DNA from: a virus
Virus record (IMG/VR): IMGVR_UViG_3300023257_000090
Location: 1 to 28,604 of that record
Direction: 5' to 3' (one strand)
DNA length: 28,604 nucleotides
Shown: piece after piece, positions 1-7,212 of the stretch
Layout of the letters: every line of letters starts with the position of its first letter
How positions within the stretch are numbered: the stretch's first letter is position 1
Made by a program: the position numbers and the translations under genes
The notes under the pieces: model-generated
Told to the model about the DNA's origin: nothing
Databases searched by the model: none
The model's input: the letters and a program-made list of their open reading frames with translations, nothing else

Positions 1-653
1 ATCCCAATTTATTTAAACCAGGCAAAAAGAAAACAGACATTTTTACTTTCCTATGCAATAAAGGATTCAGAGGATTAGAAGATCGTGGGGGAATCCAATA
101 TGCGATTAAGGCATTCATAGAAGAATTCAAATTCGGTGAAGCACAAATGATATTAAAGATTAATCCGGCATACCCAATCGGAGATATGAATCAACACCTG
201 AAAGATCTCGGAGTAAAAGAAGATTCACCAAAGATTGGAGTCTGTGCAGACAATATGAAATATGAAGATCTGCCTAACTTATACAATGATTGTGACGTAT
301 TCGTAGCTCCAACAAGAGCAGAAGCGTTTAATATCCCATGTTTAGAAGCATTGTCTTGCGGGAAACCAGTGATTACTTCGAACTTCGGAGGACAAATAGA
401 CTTCTGTAATGATAAGAATGGATGGATAATTGGTGGAGAACTTAAAACAGTGGAGCATGAACTGATGTACGAAGAAGTAAAATGGTTAACCCCAGACATA
501 ACAGAATTGAGAAAAGCTATGAGAGAAGCATTTAATGATTTAGGAAACAAAGGAAACGTAGCAAGAAAAGATGCAGTAGAAAGAACATGGGAGAATACAG
601 CCAAGAAGGTTGCAAAGATAGTCCAGGACCAAGTTGGCGGTGATTCTGGATAA
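1..653 (+). CDS. GT4-type glycosyltransferase, C-terminal part (5' end outside window)
   Basis: The reading frame is open from base 3 through the ATG at 147, so the gene starts before the window and 147 is an internal Met. What remains is the nucleotide-sugar-binding Rossmann half of a GT-B fold enzyme of the GT4 (glycosyl transferases group 1) family. The family signature E-x7-E is visible as EAFNIPCLE, followed by the usual SCGKPVITSNFGG stretch and a short helical tail. Such enzymes transfer a sugar from an activated donor to a lipid, glycan or protein. Here it could modify the host surface, virion proteins or viral DNA; the sequence does not decide. It is separated from the next gene by about 100 bases with a promoter, so it belongs to an upstream transcription unit. 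The family call is secure; the acceptor is unknown. Confidence 0.88.
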   Translation, partial: PNLFKPGKKKTDIFTFLCNKGFRGLEDRGGIQYAIKAFIEEFKFGEAQMILKINPAYPIGDMNQHLKDLGVKEDSPKIGVCADNMKYEDLPNLYNDCDVFVAPTRAEAFNIPCLEALSCGKPVITSNFGGQIDFCNDKNGWIIGGELKTVEHELMYEEVKWLTPDITELRKAMREAFNDLGNKGNVARKDAVERTWENTAKKVAKIVQDQVGGDSG

Positions 654-712
654 TTTCTTAACTCTAACGGGTTTTTCATCCGACCAACTATTATGTTTGA
701 TAGTTTAATTAA

Positions 713-756
713 TAGAAACATTTAAAAAGGTTAAATACATTAATTAATCAAGTAAA
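713..756 (+). promoter_or_regulatory. Archaeal TATA promoter for the TM2-gene operon
   Basis: The TATA-like box ATTTAAAAAGG (720-730) lies in an AT-rich gap after the glycosyltransferase gene. Its centre is about 33 bases before the ATG at 757. With the usual 25-27 base spacing, transcription would start near 750, giving a leader of only a few bases. Unlike the later promoters in the window it lacks the upstream AAGTATAAAA element. Confidence 0.55.
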
Positions 757-987
757 ATGGCATACCAAACAATAACCTCAGACAAGGAAAAACGTACAGC
801 CTTAAAACTGTGTTTGATAGGTTTGTTGGGTTTGGGCGGTTTGCATAGGTTCTACGTCGGAAAGATTGGATCTGGTCTATTGTACTTGGTAACTTTCGGC
901 TTTTGTTGGATCGGAACATTAGTAGACCTATTGCAAATAAGCCTTGGATCTTTTAAAGACAACGTCGGAGCACCGTTAAGAGAATAA
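757..987 (+). CDS. TM2-domain membrane protein
   Basis: This 76-residue protein is almost entirely a TM2 domain: a short charged N-terminus, a first hydrophobic helix (about residues 17-28), the family hallmark GLHRFYVGKIGSG, and a second hydrophobic helix with WIGTLVDLLQI. TM2 proteins sit in the cytoplasmic membrane as two-helix hairpins; their molecular function is poorly defined. It is the first gene behind its own promoter, and its stop codon overlaps the next ATG by one base (TAATG), so the following genes are probably translated from the same message. A role in remodelling the host membrane or in superinfection exclusion is possible but only inferred. Confidence 0.85.
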   Translation: MAYQTITSDKEKRTALKLCLIGLLGLGGLHRFYVGKIGSGLLYLVTFGFCWIGTLVDLLQISLGSFKDNVGAPLRE

Positions 988-1220
988 TGGGAAGAAAAAG
1001 AATAGATCCTATGAGAAGGATCACACAAAGAAGTATCGGCTTGGAACTTAGACAAATTCTTTTCCTTGCTAAATACGATGGTCAAACAAAAGACGTAGAC
1101 GGAAGAAGGATACCAATAATCCAAGTGGATAAATGTTTTAGGGATACCCTTGACGAACAAATAAAAGAGATTGATGGTGAGAATTCAGAATTTTTAAGAA
1201 AAGATGAAGATAATAACTGA
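987..1220 (+). CDS. Small hypothetical protein
   Basis: A 77-residue protein with a basic N-terminus (MGRKRIDPMRR) and an acidic C-terminus. I do not recognise a family. The start is supported by the one-base overlap with the stop of the TM2 gene. It has no membrane segment or metal-binding cysteines. The mix of a basic arm and a charged helix-rich body could suit a small DNA- or RNA-binding protein, but nothing in the sequence proves this. Confidence 0.6.
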   Translation: MGRKRIDPMRRITQRSIGLELRQILFLAKYDGQTKDVDGRRIPIIQVDKCFRDTLDEQIKEIDGENSEFLRKDEDNN

Positions 1221-1416
1221 AAAACAATTAGAGGGCATAAGAAAGATTATGATAGAGAAAGATATTTTTATCCTCCGCTCAATGAATGAAATTAGAAGGG
1301 CATTAAATCTTCTTCGAGTTGCACAAGATAACGTAGATTTTCTGTTGGGCATTCCTGAAAAAGTAGAGAGAATCACAAGACAAGAAATGATATTAAACAT
1401 AGAGGAACAATTATGA
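1204..1416 (+). CDS. Small hypothetical helical protein
   Basis: A 70-residue, highly charged protein predicted to be mostly helical, with no recognised domain. Its ATG lies 17 bases inside the previous gene, and its end overlaps the next gene by four bases (ATGA), a pattern of translational coupling that supports it as a real gene. It contains one possible helix-turn-helix-like stretch (NEIRRALNLLRVAQDNVDFL), but this is too weak for a DNA-binding call. Confidence 0.55.
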   Translation: MKIITEKQLEGIRKIMIEKDIFILRSMNEIRRALNLLRVAQDNVDFLLGIPEKVERITRQEMILNIEEQL

Positions 1417-1712
1417 GAGAACTAACTGAAGAAGAAGCAAAAGCAACAAAGAAAGGGATTGAATTATTAGAGAAACAAATCAAAGAAGCACAAGAGGCCC
1501 AAGTATACGCAACCAAAAAGATGAAAGCAATGGAACAGGCCTGGGTATTCGAAGACTATTCAAAACCAATAGAAAGACGTAGAACAAGAGAAAATGCAAA
1601 TCGAACAATAGATCAGGCTAAAAAGGACATAGAAGAGATCACAGAGAAAGTTAAACAATTAAACAAACAATTAAAAGAAGGGGTTGAGGTAAGAAAACCC
1701 ACTGGAGTTTAA
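1413..1712 (+). CDS. Coiled-coil hypothetical protein
   Basis: A 99-residue protein rich in Glu, Lys, Ala and Gln, with heptad-like spacing over residues 1-45 and 65-92 and an aromatic break in the middle (AWVFEDYSKP). It probably forms a helical bundle or coiled coil. It overlaps the previous gene by four bases (ATGA) and directly abuts the variable-protein gene at 1713. DGR accessory proteins (Avd) are small helical bundles, so the position next to a DGR-like target is suggestive, but length and sequence do not allow that call. Confidence 0.6.
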   Translation: MRELTEEEAKATKKGIELLEKQIKEAQEAQVYATKKMKAMEQAWVFEDYSKPIERRRTRENANRTIDQAKKDIEEITEKVKQLNKQLKEGVEVRKPTGV

Positions 1713-2150
1713 ATGAAACTTAAAACAATAAAACAATTAGAAAAACAAAAACTTGAAATAGATGAACAAATACTTGAAATAGATAAACAAATTGAAGAAC
1801 TAAAAAACAAATCAACTTGGAGAAAGTTTAAATGTCTTCCAAATGTAGAACTATCAAATATTCAAGATTGGGATGAACCTTATGACAAAATTGTGATACC
1901 AAAAGGATGTAGATTAATGGAGGCGTGGGAATTTGCTAAACTAATTGAGAGTGAAGAAAGTGATGATTTTTTAGGAAAGTATAAAGGGAAATTTTCTTAT
2001 TTTTGGTTAAACCAATCAAAATATTGTAAAACAAATAACTTTTCCTTCCGTGTGTGTCTCGACAGTGGCTCGTTCTGGGGTGTCGACTACGACAGTCTTG
2101 GGGACTCCCTCGAGGGCGGTCGGGTAGTTTTCGTGAGGGATTTGAAATGA
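1713..2150 (+). CDS. Probable DGR target protein with C-terminal variable C-type-lectin-like domain
   Basis: A 145-residue protein. Residues 1-32 form a coiled coil (repeats of LEI-DEQ and EIDKQIEEL). Residues 35-109 contain DKIVIPKGCRLMEAWEFAKLI, which resembles the IPKGWRLPT-x-E-E pattern of FISUMP/formylglycine-generating-enzyme-like folds often diversified by DGRs. Residues 110-145 are rich in Ser, Gly, Asp, Tyr and Trp and end in GGRVVFVRD, a typical close of such ligand-binding domains. The coding DNA of this last part is GC-rich and adenine-poor, unlike the rest of the gene (see the variable-region entry). The protein probably binds a variable ligand; the coiled coil would oligomerise it or attach it to another virion or surface protein. 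There is no signal peptide. The fold is inferred from motifs and the DGR link from base composition. Confidence 0.7.
   Translation: MKLKTIKQLEKQKLEIDEQILEIDKQIEELKNKSTWRKFKCLPNVELSNIQDWDEPYDKIVIPKGCRLMEAWEFAKLIESEESDDFLGKYKGKFSYFWLNQSKYCKTNNFSFRVCLDSGSFWGVDYDSLGDSLEGGRVVFVRDLK
2040..2150 (+). other. Putative DGR variable region (VR)
   Basis: Base composition changes abruptly at about 2040. In 2041-2120, 48 of 80 bases are G or C and only 8 are A, whereas in 1981-2040 only 12 of 60 are G or C. None of the 27 codons from 2040 to 2120 ends in A, and 22 end in C or T. This is what adenine-directed mutagenic homing makes from template AAC/AAT codons. The stretch ends at the stop codon, where DGR variable regions normally lie. 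I found no template repeat or reverse transcriptase gene in the window. Confidence 0.65.
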
Positions 2151-2335
2151 GTTTATTAGAAGACTTAGAAAAATCAGCACAAAGACTAAGAAGAAGACAA
2201 GACAGAGAGGAACGAATAAAAAACAGAGGACCTGGCATGATAGTATTGATAGGATTCATGCAGACATTATTCTACTTTGTAATCACATTAGGGTTAGCAG
2301 CATTAATTAAATTTTTATGGAGTTATCTATGGTAG
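2147..2335 (+). CDS. Small single-pass membrane protein
   Basis: A 62-residue protein. The frame is open further upstream, from 2054, but that part only reads through the variable region in another frame. The ATG at 2147 overlaps the preceding stop as ATGA and is the likely start. Residues 1-28 are charged and strongly basic (SAQRLRRRQDREERIKNR). Residues 31-58 are a continuous hydrophobic helix (IVLIGFMQTLFYFVITLGLAAL) that should cross the membrane, with the basic N-terminus probably inside. Its position directly after the variable protein suggests it could anchor it or act with it, which is inference only. Confidence 0.65.
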   Translation: MSLLEDLEKSAQRLRRRQDREERIKNRGPGMIVLIGFMQTLFYFVITLGLAALIKFLWSYLW

Positions 2336-2826
2336 ACGAAGTTAAACCGTTAATTCGAGTTCAAACACCAGATGAGAAAGCAGATTTTATTGATATCTCA
2401 AGAAGACACGCAACACCAGAAATGGTACTACGGGCGCAGATAGCAGAAGCAGAACAAAAGGCAAATGCACCAAAGATACCGTTCGACAAGAAACTACCAT
2501 ATCCTGGAACAGCAGTTATTGAAGATTTCAATAAAGCAGCTAAAATGGCAGAATTGTCAGCAGTAGGATATGTTGGAAATAAGAAGGTGTCTGAAACAAC
2601 AAGAGAGAATCTAAGAAAAGAAGCATTAAAGAACATGGACTGGACAAAATATACAGATCCTAAGAACTTTTTGTTAATAGACTCATCTGAAAGAATTGAC
2701 GAACATCTAACCAAAACCAACCCCGGAAAGTCGATCTTTGTTAAGAAGAGATCATATACTTTCAAGGGACATGTTCAAAAATATGTGGTGATGGAAGATG
2801 CAGCAAGTGCAATTAATCGAGCATAA
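2329..2826 (+). CDS. Hypothetical protein (about 165 aa)
   Basis: A soluble protein with no recognised domain. Two in-frame ATGs exist, 2317 and 2329; I prefer 2329 because it overlaps the previous gene by only seven bases. The sequence mixes charged helices with a C-terminal part that looks beta-rich (KSIFVKKRSYTFKGHVQKYVVME). There are no membrane segments or cysteine motifs. It ends the accessory operon: after it comes a foldable non-coding gap of about 115 bases. Confidence 0.6.
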   Translation: MVDEVKPLIRVQTPDEKADFIDISRRHATPEMVLRAQIAEAEQKANAPKIPFDKKLPYPGTAVIEDFNKAAKMAELSAVGYVGNKKVSETTRENLRKEALKNMDWTKYTDPKNFLLIDSSERIDEHLTKTNPGKSIFVKKRSYTFKGHVQKYVVMEDAASAINRA

Positions 2827-2847
2827 TCATACTTTGCGAAGTGCGGG

Positions 2848-2855
2848 ATTTATAA
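2848..2855 (+). promoter_or_regulatory. Possible TATA box for the packaging operon
   Basis: ATTTATAA lies in the only non-coding gap before the packaging genes. The flanking bases are unusually GC-rich (GCGGG before, CCCC after) and can pair with each other, so this is a weaker match than the other promoters. A start about 26 bases downstream would fall near 2878, just before the hairpin at 2885-2920, leaving a leader of about 63 bases. Confidence 0.35.
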
Positions 2856-2864
2856 CCCCAAGAG

Positions 2865-2928
2865 TCCCTGGTCTAATGCGTAAGTCCAGTTGAGCAGATT
2901 TATCTTCTCAAACTACTGGAGCCAGGGA
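2865..2928 (+). ncRNA. Structured RNA element in the leader of the methyltransferase operon
   Basis: Nested complementary segments are visible by eye. TCCCTGG (2865-2871) pairs with CCAGGGA (2922-2928). TCCAG (2885-2889) pairs with CTGGA (2916-2920). TTGAG (2890-2894) pairs with CTCAA (2907-2911), and AGA/TCT close a four-base loop TTTA (2899-2902), with a one-base C/T mismatch and a bulge ACTA on the 3' side. It is more GC-rich than its surroundings. It could be a translational control element, a small RNA or a processing site. It is not a tRNA by any arm I can draw. Confidence 0.5.
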
Positions 2929-2940
2929 ACCTTTATTAAA

Positions 2941-4317
2941 ATGGAAAAATTAGAAATAGAGTACATACCAATAGCGGAGATAGTTCCTTACAAGAACAAT
3001 CCGAGAAAGAATGACAAAGCAGTAGAAGTAGTAGCAAAAAGTATTAAAGAATTCGGTTTCAAGAACCCAATAATTCTGGATAAGAAGAACGAAATAGTTT
3101 GTGGACATACAAGATTAAAAGCAATACCTAAAGCAAAGGAGCTAATATTAGAAGAACTAAAGGTGCAAAGGATAGAATTAGATAACGCAAAAATCAACAA
3201 GCCCGAAAGAATAGAAGATATTAATAACGTTATTGAACAATTAGAAAATAATCTTGCCGGAATACAAGAAGTTCCTGTAATTTGGGTTGACGATCTAACA
3301 GATGAACAAATAAAAGCATTCCGAATCATGGACAACAAATCAATAGAGTACGCGAGATGGGACTTTGACTTATTAAAAGAAGAGTTCGAATCAATGACCA
3401 ACTTAGAATTCACCGGATTCACAGAAGCAGAAAGAGAGAAGATCTTAAATCCAGATGACAAGTTCAGCGTAGGAGACAAAGAACCCAAATACAAAATAGA
3501 AACCGGAGAAGTCTGGCAATTAGGCAAACATCGATTAATATGCGGAGACTCAACACGGGAAGATACATACCTTAAATTAATACCAAGCGGCACCGACATC
3601 CAATGCGTATTCACAGACCCACCATATGGAGTAAGTTATTCAGGAACAAACAACCCAAACGGAAGAGAGTGGAAAGTGATTGAAGGAGACGATTTAAGGG
3701 GAGACAAACTATACGATTTAATAAAGGAATCCTTCACACACATTAATGCCCACTTAGTAAAGAACGGAGCAATCTATGTCTTCCATGCATCGTCTAATCA
3801 AATCATATTCGAGAAGGCATTAAACACAGCCAACTTCCAAGTAAAACAGCAATTAATATGGCACAAGCACCATATCCTTGGACACTCACACTATCACTGG
3901 TGTCATGAGCCTTTATTTTATGGATCAAGAATAAACGAGAACCCAGACTTTTTCGGCACAAGATGCAATAAGACCACATTAACAGAGATAGATCCAGATG
4001 CAATGGACCTGGAACAATTAAGGAAGTTCGTCAAGAAGATCAAGAAACATAGCACAGTATGGGAGATCAAGAAGGATTCAACCAAAGATTACATCCATCC
4101 AACTCAGAAACCAACCAAATTGGCGATTAGGGCCATCGTGAACAGTTCAAAGGTAGGTGATGGAGTATTAGACCCCTTCGCAGGGAGTGGAAGCACGTTG
4201 ATGGCCTGTGAGGAAAAAGGGAGAGTTTGTTATACGATTGAATTAGATCCGGTATTTTGTAGTCATATTATAGAAAGATGGGAAAAACTAACAGGAAAAA
4301 CCGCAGAAAAGATGTAA
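2941..4317 (+). CDS. ParB-like nuclease/DNA methyltransferase fusion
   Basis: This 458-residue protein has a ParB/sulfiredoxin-like N-terminal domain (residues about 4-110, with the typical NPRKND and VCGHTRLKA motifs) and a C-terminal amino-methyltransferase. The catalytic motif DPPYG is near residue 226 and the AdoMet-binding motif DPFAGSGST near residue 411; DPPY before FxGxG gives the beta-class order. DPPY usually indicates N6-adenine methylation. Such fusions are frequent in tailed viruses, where they modify viral DNA against host restriction or mark it. The frame is open from 2890, but 2890-2940 overlaps the structured element and ATG 2941 begins the conserved domain. The 3' end overlaps the small terminase gene by 40 bases. 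Confidence 0.88.
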   Translation: MEKLEIEYIPIAEIVPYKNNPRKNDKAVEVVAKSIKEFGFKNPIILDKKNEIVCGHTRLKAIPKAKELILEELKVQRIELDNAKINKPERIEDINNVIEQLENNLAGIQEVPVIWVDDLTDEQIKAFRIMDNKSIEYARWDFDLLKEEFESMTNLEFTGFTEAEREKILNPDDKFSVGDKEPKYKIETGEVWQLGKHRLICGDSTREDTYLKLIPSGTDIQCVFTDPPYGVSYSGTNNPNGREWKVIEGDDLRGDKLYDLIKESFTHINAHLVKNGAIYVFHASSNQIIFEKALNTANFQVKQQLIWHKHHILGHSHYHWCHEPLFYGSRINENPDFFGTRCNKTTLTEIDPDAMDLEQLRKFVKKIKKHSTVWEIKKDSTKDYIHPTQKPTKLAIRAIVNSSKVGDGVLDPFAGSGSTLMACEEKGRVCYTIELDPVFCSHIIERWEKLTGKTAEKM

Positions 4318-4658
4318 CGAAATGTAACAGATTAAAGCCCAAACAGAAGGCAATGATTGAATCAATGAAAGCAACGCTTGGGATTGTAACTGCATCTTGT
4401 AAGCAAGTAGGAATAGAAAGAGTCACACATTATCGGTGGCTGAAAGAGAATCCAGAGTATGCTAAGGGAATAAATGAATCTGAACTTGATTTAAAAGACT
4501 TTGCAGAAGGGGCCCTCCTCCAATTATTACATGAAAAGAACCCCATGATTGTCTGGAACGTCAACAAAACCCGAAACAAAGACAGAGGATACATGGAAAA
4601 ACAGGAAATAGAACATACTGGTCAGGCATTTAAATTAATAATAGAGAATCCGGACTAA
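4278..4658 (+). CDS. Probable terminase small subunit
   Basis: A 126-residue basic protein. Residues about 20-55 form a helix-turn-helix (TASCKQVGIERVTHYRWLKE) of the type that opens many small terminases, followed by an acidic helical segment (NESELDLKDFAEGALLQLL) and a C-terminal part (NVNKTRNKDRGYMEK) typical of phage small terminase/phBC6A51-like proteins. It would bind the packaging site and recruit the large subunit. Its start lies inside the preceding methyltransferase gene and its stop overlaps the next ATG by one base. The call rests on the HTH, size and neighbourhood, since the large terminase is the next gene but one. Confidence 0.7.
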   Translation: MGKTNRKNRRKDVTKCNRLKPKQKAMIESMKATLGIVTASCKQVGIERVTHYRWLKENPEYAKGINESELDLKDFAEGALLQLLHEKNPMIVWNVNKTRNKDRGYMEKQEIEHTGQAFKLIIENPD

Positions 4659-5875
4659 TGAATAAAATAATACAAGGTGAATGTTTAGAAGAACTAAAGA
4701 AACTTCCAGAGAAATCAGTAAATATGTGCATGACTTCTCCACTCTACTGGGCATTAAGGGATTATGGAACTGCAACTTGGGAAGGTGGAGATGATAATTG
4801 TGACCATAAAGAAGCTAAAGAGAAGTCAAGATATGATTATGATTTAAGTAAAGCACAAACAGGAACACATAAGGGTGCTAAGGAAGGAACAGACCAAGCA
4901 AAATGGAAAGACAAATGCCCTACTTGTGGGGCTATTAAAGTAGATAAACAATTAGGATTAGAACCAACCTTTGACGAATATATAAATAAGTTGTGTGATA
5001 TTTTTGATGAAGTAAAAAGAGTTCTAAGAGATGATGGAACTTGTTGGGTTAATTTGGGTGATACTTATTTTGGTTCTGGAAAGGGTGCTGGTGGAGACCC
5101 AGCTAAATGTAAAGAGTCTTACACTATGCCGACAGATTGGAAAAGACCAAGTAGAGATGAATTCACAAAGGCAGGGATAAAAAAGAATTGTTTAATTTGT
5201 GGCAAAGAGTTTTTAGGAAAAGAGAATTCACAATTTTGTTCTAAAAAATGTCTAAACAAAAAAGGGAATGATTTTAGAAGCCAAAATAGACAACTACCAG
5301 ATAAAACATTAACCTTGATTCCAATGCGTTTCGCAATAGAAATGGTTAATCGTGGTTGGATATTGAGAAACACAATCATCTGGCATAAACCAAATTGTAT
5401 GCCGAGTTCTGTTAAGGATAGATTCACAGTAGACTTTGAATACCTTTTTTTCTTTAGTAAGAAAAAGAAATACTATTTTGAAACCCAAAGAGAACCACAC
5501 CAAACAGAAGAATGGAAAACAAGAAATATGAATAAAAGAAAAAAGAACGATAGTAATCCCCAATATGGAAAACATTCTCACGGACCTCAAGATTATCATC
5601 CTCAAGGACGTAACAAAAGAACAACATGGGCTATCTGCCCTAAGCCATTCAAGGAAGCACACTTTGCAGTTTATCCAGAAGAGCTTTGTGAAACTCCAAT
5701 TAAAGCTGGGTGTCCTGAAGGTGGAATAGTATTAGACCCATTCGCAGGAGCAGGAACTACTTGCTTGGTGGCGTTGAAACAAAACAAGAAGTTTTTAGGG
5801 ATTGAGTTGAATCCAGAATACATTGAGATAATAAATAAAAGATTAAAACCTCATTTAGAACAGGGGAAGCTATGA
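4658..5875 (+). CDS. DNA methyltransferase (N4/N6 amino type) with zinc-finger insertion
   Basis: A 405-residue enzyme of the (S/D)PPY amino-methyltransferase group. The catalytic motif at residues 26-31 reads TSPLYW, where the family normally has TSPPYW; the following ALRDYG agrees with the family. The AdoMet motif DPFAGAGTTC is near residue 358, followed by GIELNPEYI. Two cysteine clusters are present: CPTC at about residue 87, and CLICGKEF followed by FCSKKC at about residues 177-200, which looks like an inserted zinc finger. The second proline of the catalytic motif is replaced by leucine, so activity is uncertain. It is coupled to both terminase genes by one- and four-base overlaps, suggesting that methylation and packaging are expressed together. 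Confidence 0.85.
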   Translation: MNKIIQGECLEELKKLPEKSVNMCMTSPLYWALRDYGTATWEGGDDNCDHKEAKEKSRYDYDLSKAQTGTHKGAKEGTDQAKWKDKCPTCGAIKVDKQLGLEPTFDEYINKLCDIFDEVKRVLRDDGTCWVNLGDTYFGSGKGAGGDPAKCKESYTMPTDWKRPSRDEFTKAGIKKNCLICGKEFLGKENSQFCSKKCLNKKGNDFRSQNRQLPDKTLTLIPMRFAIEMVNRGWILRNTIIWHKPNCMPSSVKDRFTVDFEYLFFFSKKKKYYFETQREPHQTEEWKTRNMNKRKKNDSNPQYGKHSHGPQDYHPQGRNKRTTWAICPKPFKEAHFAVYPEELCETPIKAGCPEGGIVLDPFAGAGTTCLVALKQNKKFLGIELNPEYIEIINKRLKPHLEQGKL

Positions 5876-7212
5876 ATGAAATTCGATGGAAGCCAAGTAG
5901 AAGACAGAAAGAGGCCCTCAAATACTTATTAGATCATGAAACTACTGAATTATTCTATGGTGGCGGTGCCGGAGGTGGAAAATCATACTTAGGTTGTGCT
6001 TGGACAATACTCTCTTGTTTACAATATCCTGGAATAAGAGGTCTAATGGGTCGAGCAGTGTTAAAATCATTAAAGGAATCAACACTATTGACATTCTTTG
6101 AGATCTGCAGAGATTGGGGATTAAAGAAAGATAAAGATTTCAAGTACAATTCAATTGAAGGAACAATCAAGTTCTCTAATGGATCGGAAGTTTATTTGAA
6201 AGATTTATTCGCTTATCCGAGTGATCCAGAGTTCGATAGTTTAGGTAGTACTGAGTATACCTTCGCTTTTTTGGATGAGGTGTCCCAGATATCGGAAAAG
6301 GCAAAAAACATCGTTATGAGCCGTCTGCGGTTCAAATTAGATGCATATGACTTGATACCTAAGCTATTAATGGCAAGCAATCCATCTAAGAACTTTGCAT
6401 ATAGAGAATACTGGCAACCATGGAATGAGAATAAACTGCCAGCTTTCAGAAAATTCGTACCTGCATTGGTAGATGACAACCCATTCATCAGTGATTACTA
6501 TAAAGAGAATCTAAAGAAATTAGATAAGAACTCAAGAGAAAGACTTCTTTATGGGAACTGGAACTATGATGACGATCCGAGTAGGCTCTTTGATTACGAT
6601 AAGATGATGCAAGTTTTTAATCTTGGATATGAAAGAAAGCCCCAGGAAAGAAGGTATATCAGTTGTGATGTAGCAAGATTCGGGCCAGATGAAACAGTAA
6701 TAATCGTATGGCGAGACTTTTGTATCTATAAAATTTATCACTTCGGCAAGAGATCAACAAAAGAAACTGCGGACTTTCTTAAAAAGTTAGTAGATATAGA
6801 GGGTGTACCGAGGAGCAATATAGTAGTAGATGAGGACGGGGTAGGGGGCGGAGTTGTAGATCAGGTACAAGGTTGTAAAGGATTCATAAACAATTCTCAA
6901 GCAAAGAGCACAAATACTATCTATAAGAAGAACTATGCAAACCTCAAAACAGAATGTTATTTCTTATTAGCCAAGTACATTGATGAGGCAAGAATAGGTT
7001 GCGAACCAATAGACATAGACGTAAAGAAGAGGATAATTGAGGACTTAGAACAGATCAAGTGGAAGGATCCAGAGAAGGATAATAAGATATCTATCACTCC
7101 GAAGGAAGAGATTAAAGAGAATCTCGGTAAATCACCGGATTTCGGGGATGCTTTGATGATGAGGATGGTGTTTGCTCAGAGAGAAGGGACCTTTGGATAT
7201 ATTGCAGTTTGA
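5872..7212 (+). CDS. terL: Terminase large subunit
   Basis: A 446-residue packaging motor with both domains. Walker A is GGGAGGGKS (residues 30-38), and Walker B with the catalytic acid is in FAFLDEVSQ (about residues 131-139). The C-terminal RNase H-like nuclease shows its acidic residues in ISCDVARFGPDET (about 263-275), VVDEDGVGGG (about 319) and SPDFGDAL (about 421). It cuts concatemers and pumps DNA into the prohead through the portal. The start overlaps the methyltransferase by four bases (ATGA). The length is normal for the family, and no inteins or breaks are seen. Confidence 0.95.
   Translation: MNEIRWKPSRRQKEALKYLLDHETTELFYGGGAGGGKSYLGCAWTILSCLQYPGIRGLMGRAVLKSLKESTLLTFFEICRDWGLKKDKDFKYNSIEGTIKFSNGSEVYLKDLFAYPSDPEFDSLGSTEYTFAFLDEVSQISEKAKNIVMSRLRFKLDAYDLIPKLLMASNPSKNFAYREYWQPWNENKLPAFRKFVPALVDDNPFISDYYKENLKKLDKNSRERLLYGNWNYDDDPSRLFDYDKMMQVFNLGYERKPQERRYISCDVARFGPDETVIIVWRDFCIYKIYHFGKRSTKETADFLKKLVDIEGVPRSNIVVDEDGVGGGVVDQVQGCKGFINNSQAKSTNTIYKKNYANLKTECYFLLAKYIDEARIGCEPIDIDVKKRIIEDLEQIKWKDPEKDNKISITPKEEIKENLGKSPDFGDALMMRMVFAQREGTFGYIAV

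Noticed and set aside
191-721. Long open frame on the minus strand over the glycosyltransferase gene
   Set aside because: It is a shadow of a conserved GT4 coding frame and has no domain or promoter; the same holds for other minus-strand frames, including those in the tape measure gene.
2865-2930. tRNA gene, because of a 7-pair end stem followed by ACC
   Set aside because: No T-arm GGTTC pattern, no proper D-arm or anticodon arm, and only 64 bases on either strand.
2890-2940. Upstream start for the ParB-methyltransferase gene
   Set aside because: The extra 17 residues come from the hairpin region, while ATG 2941 begins directly before the ParB domain.
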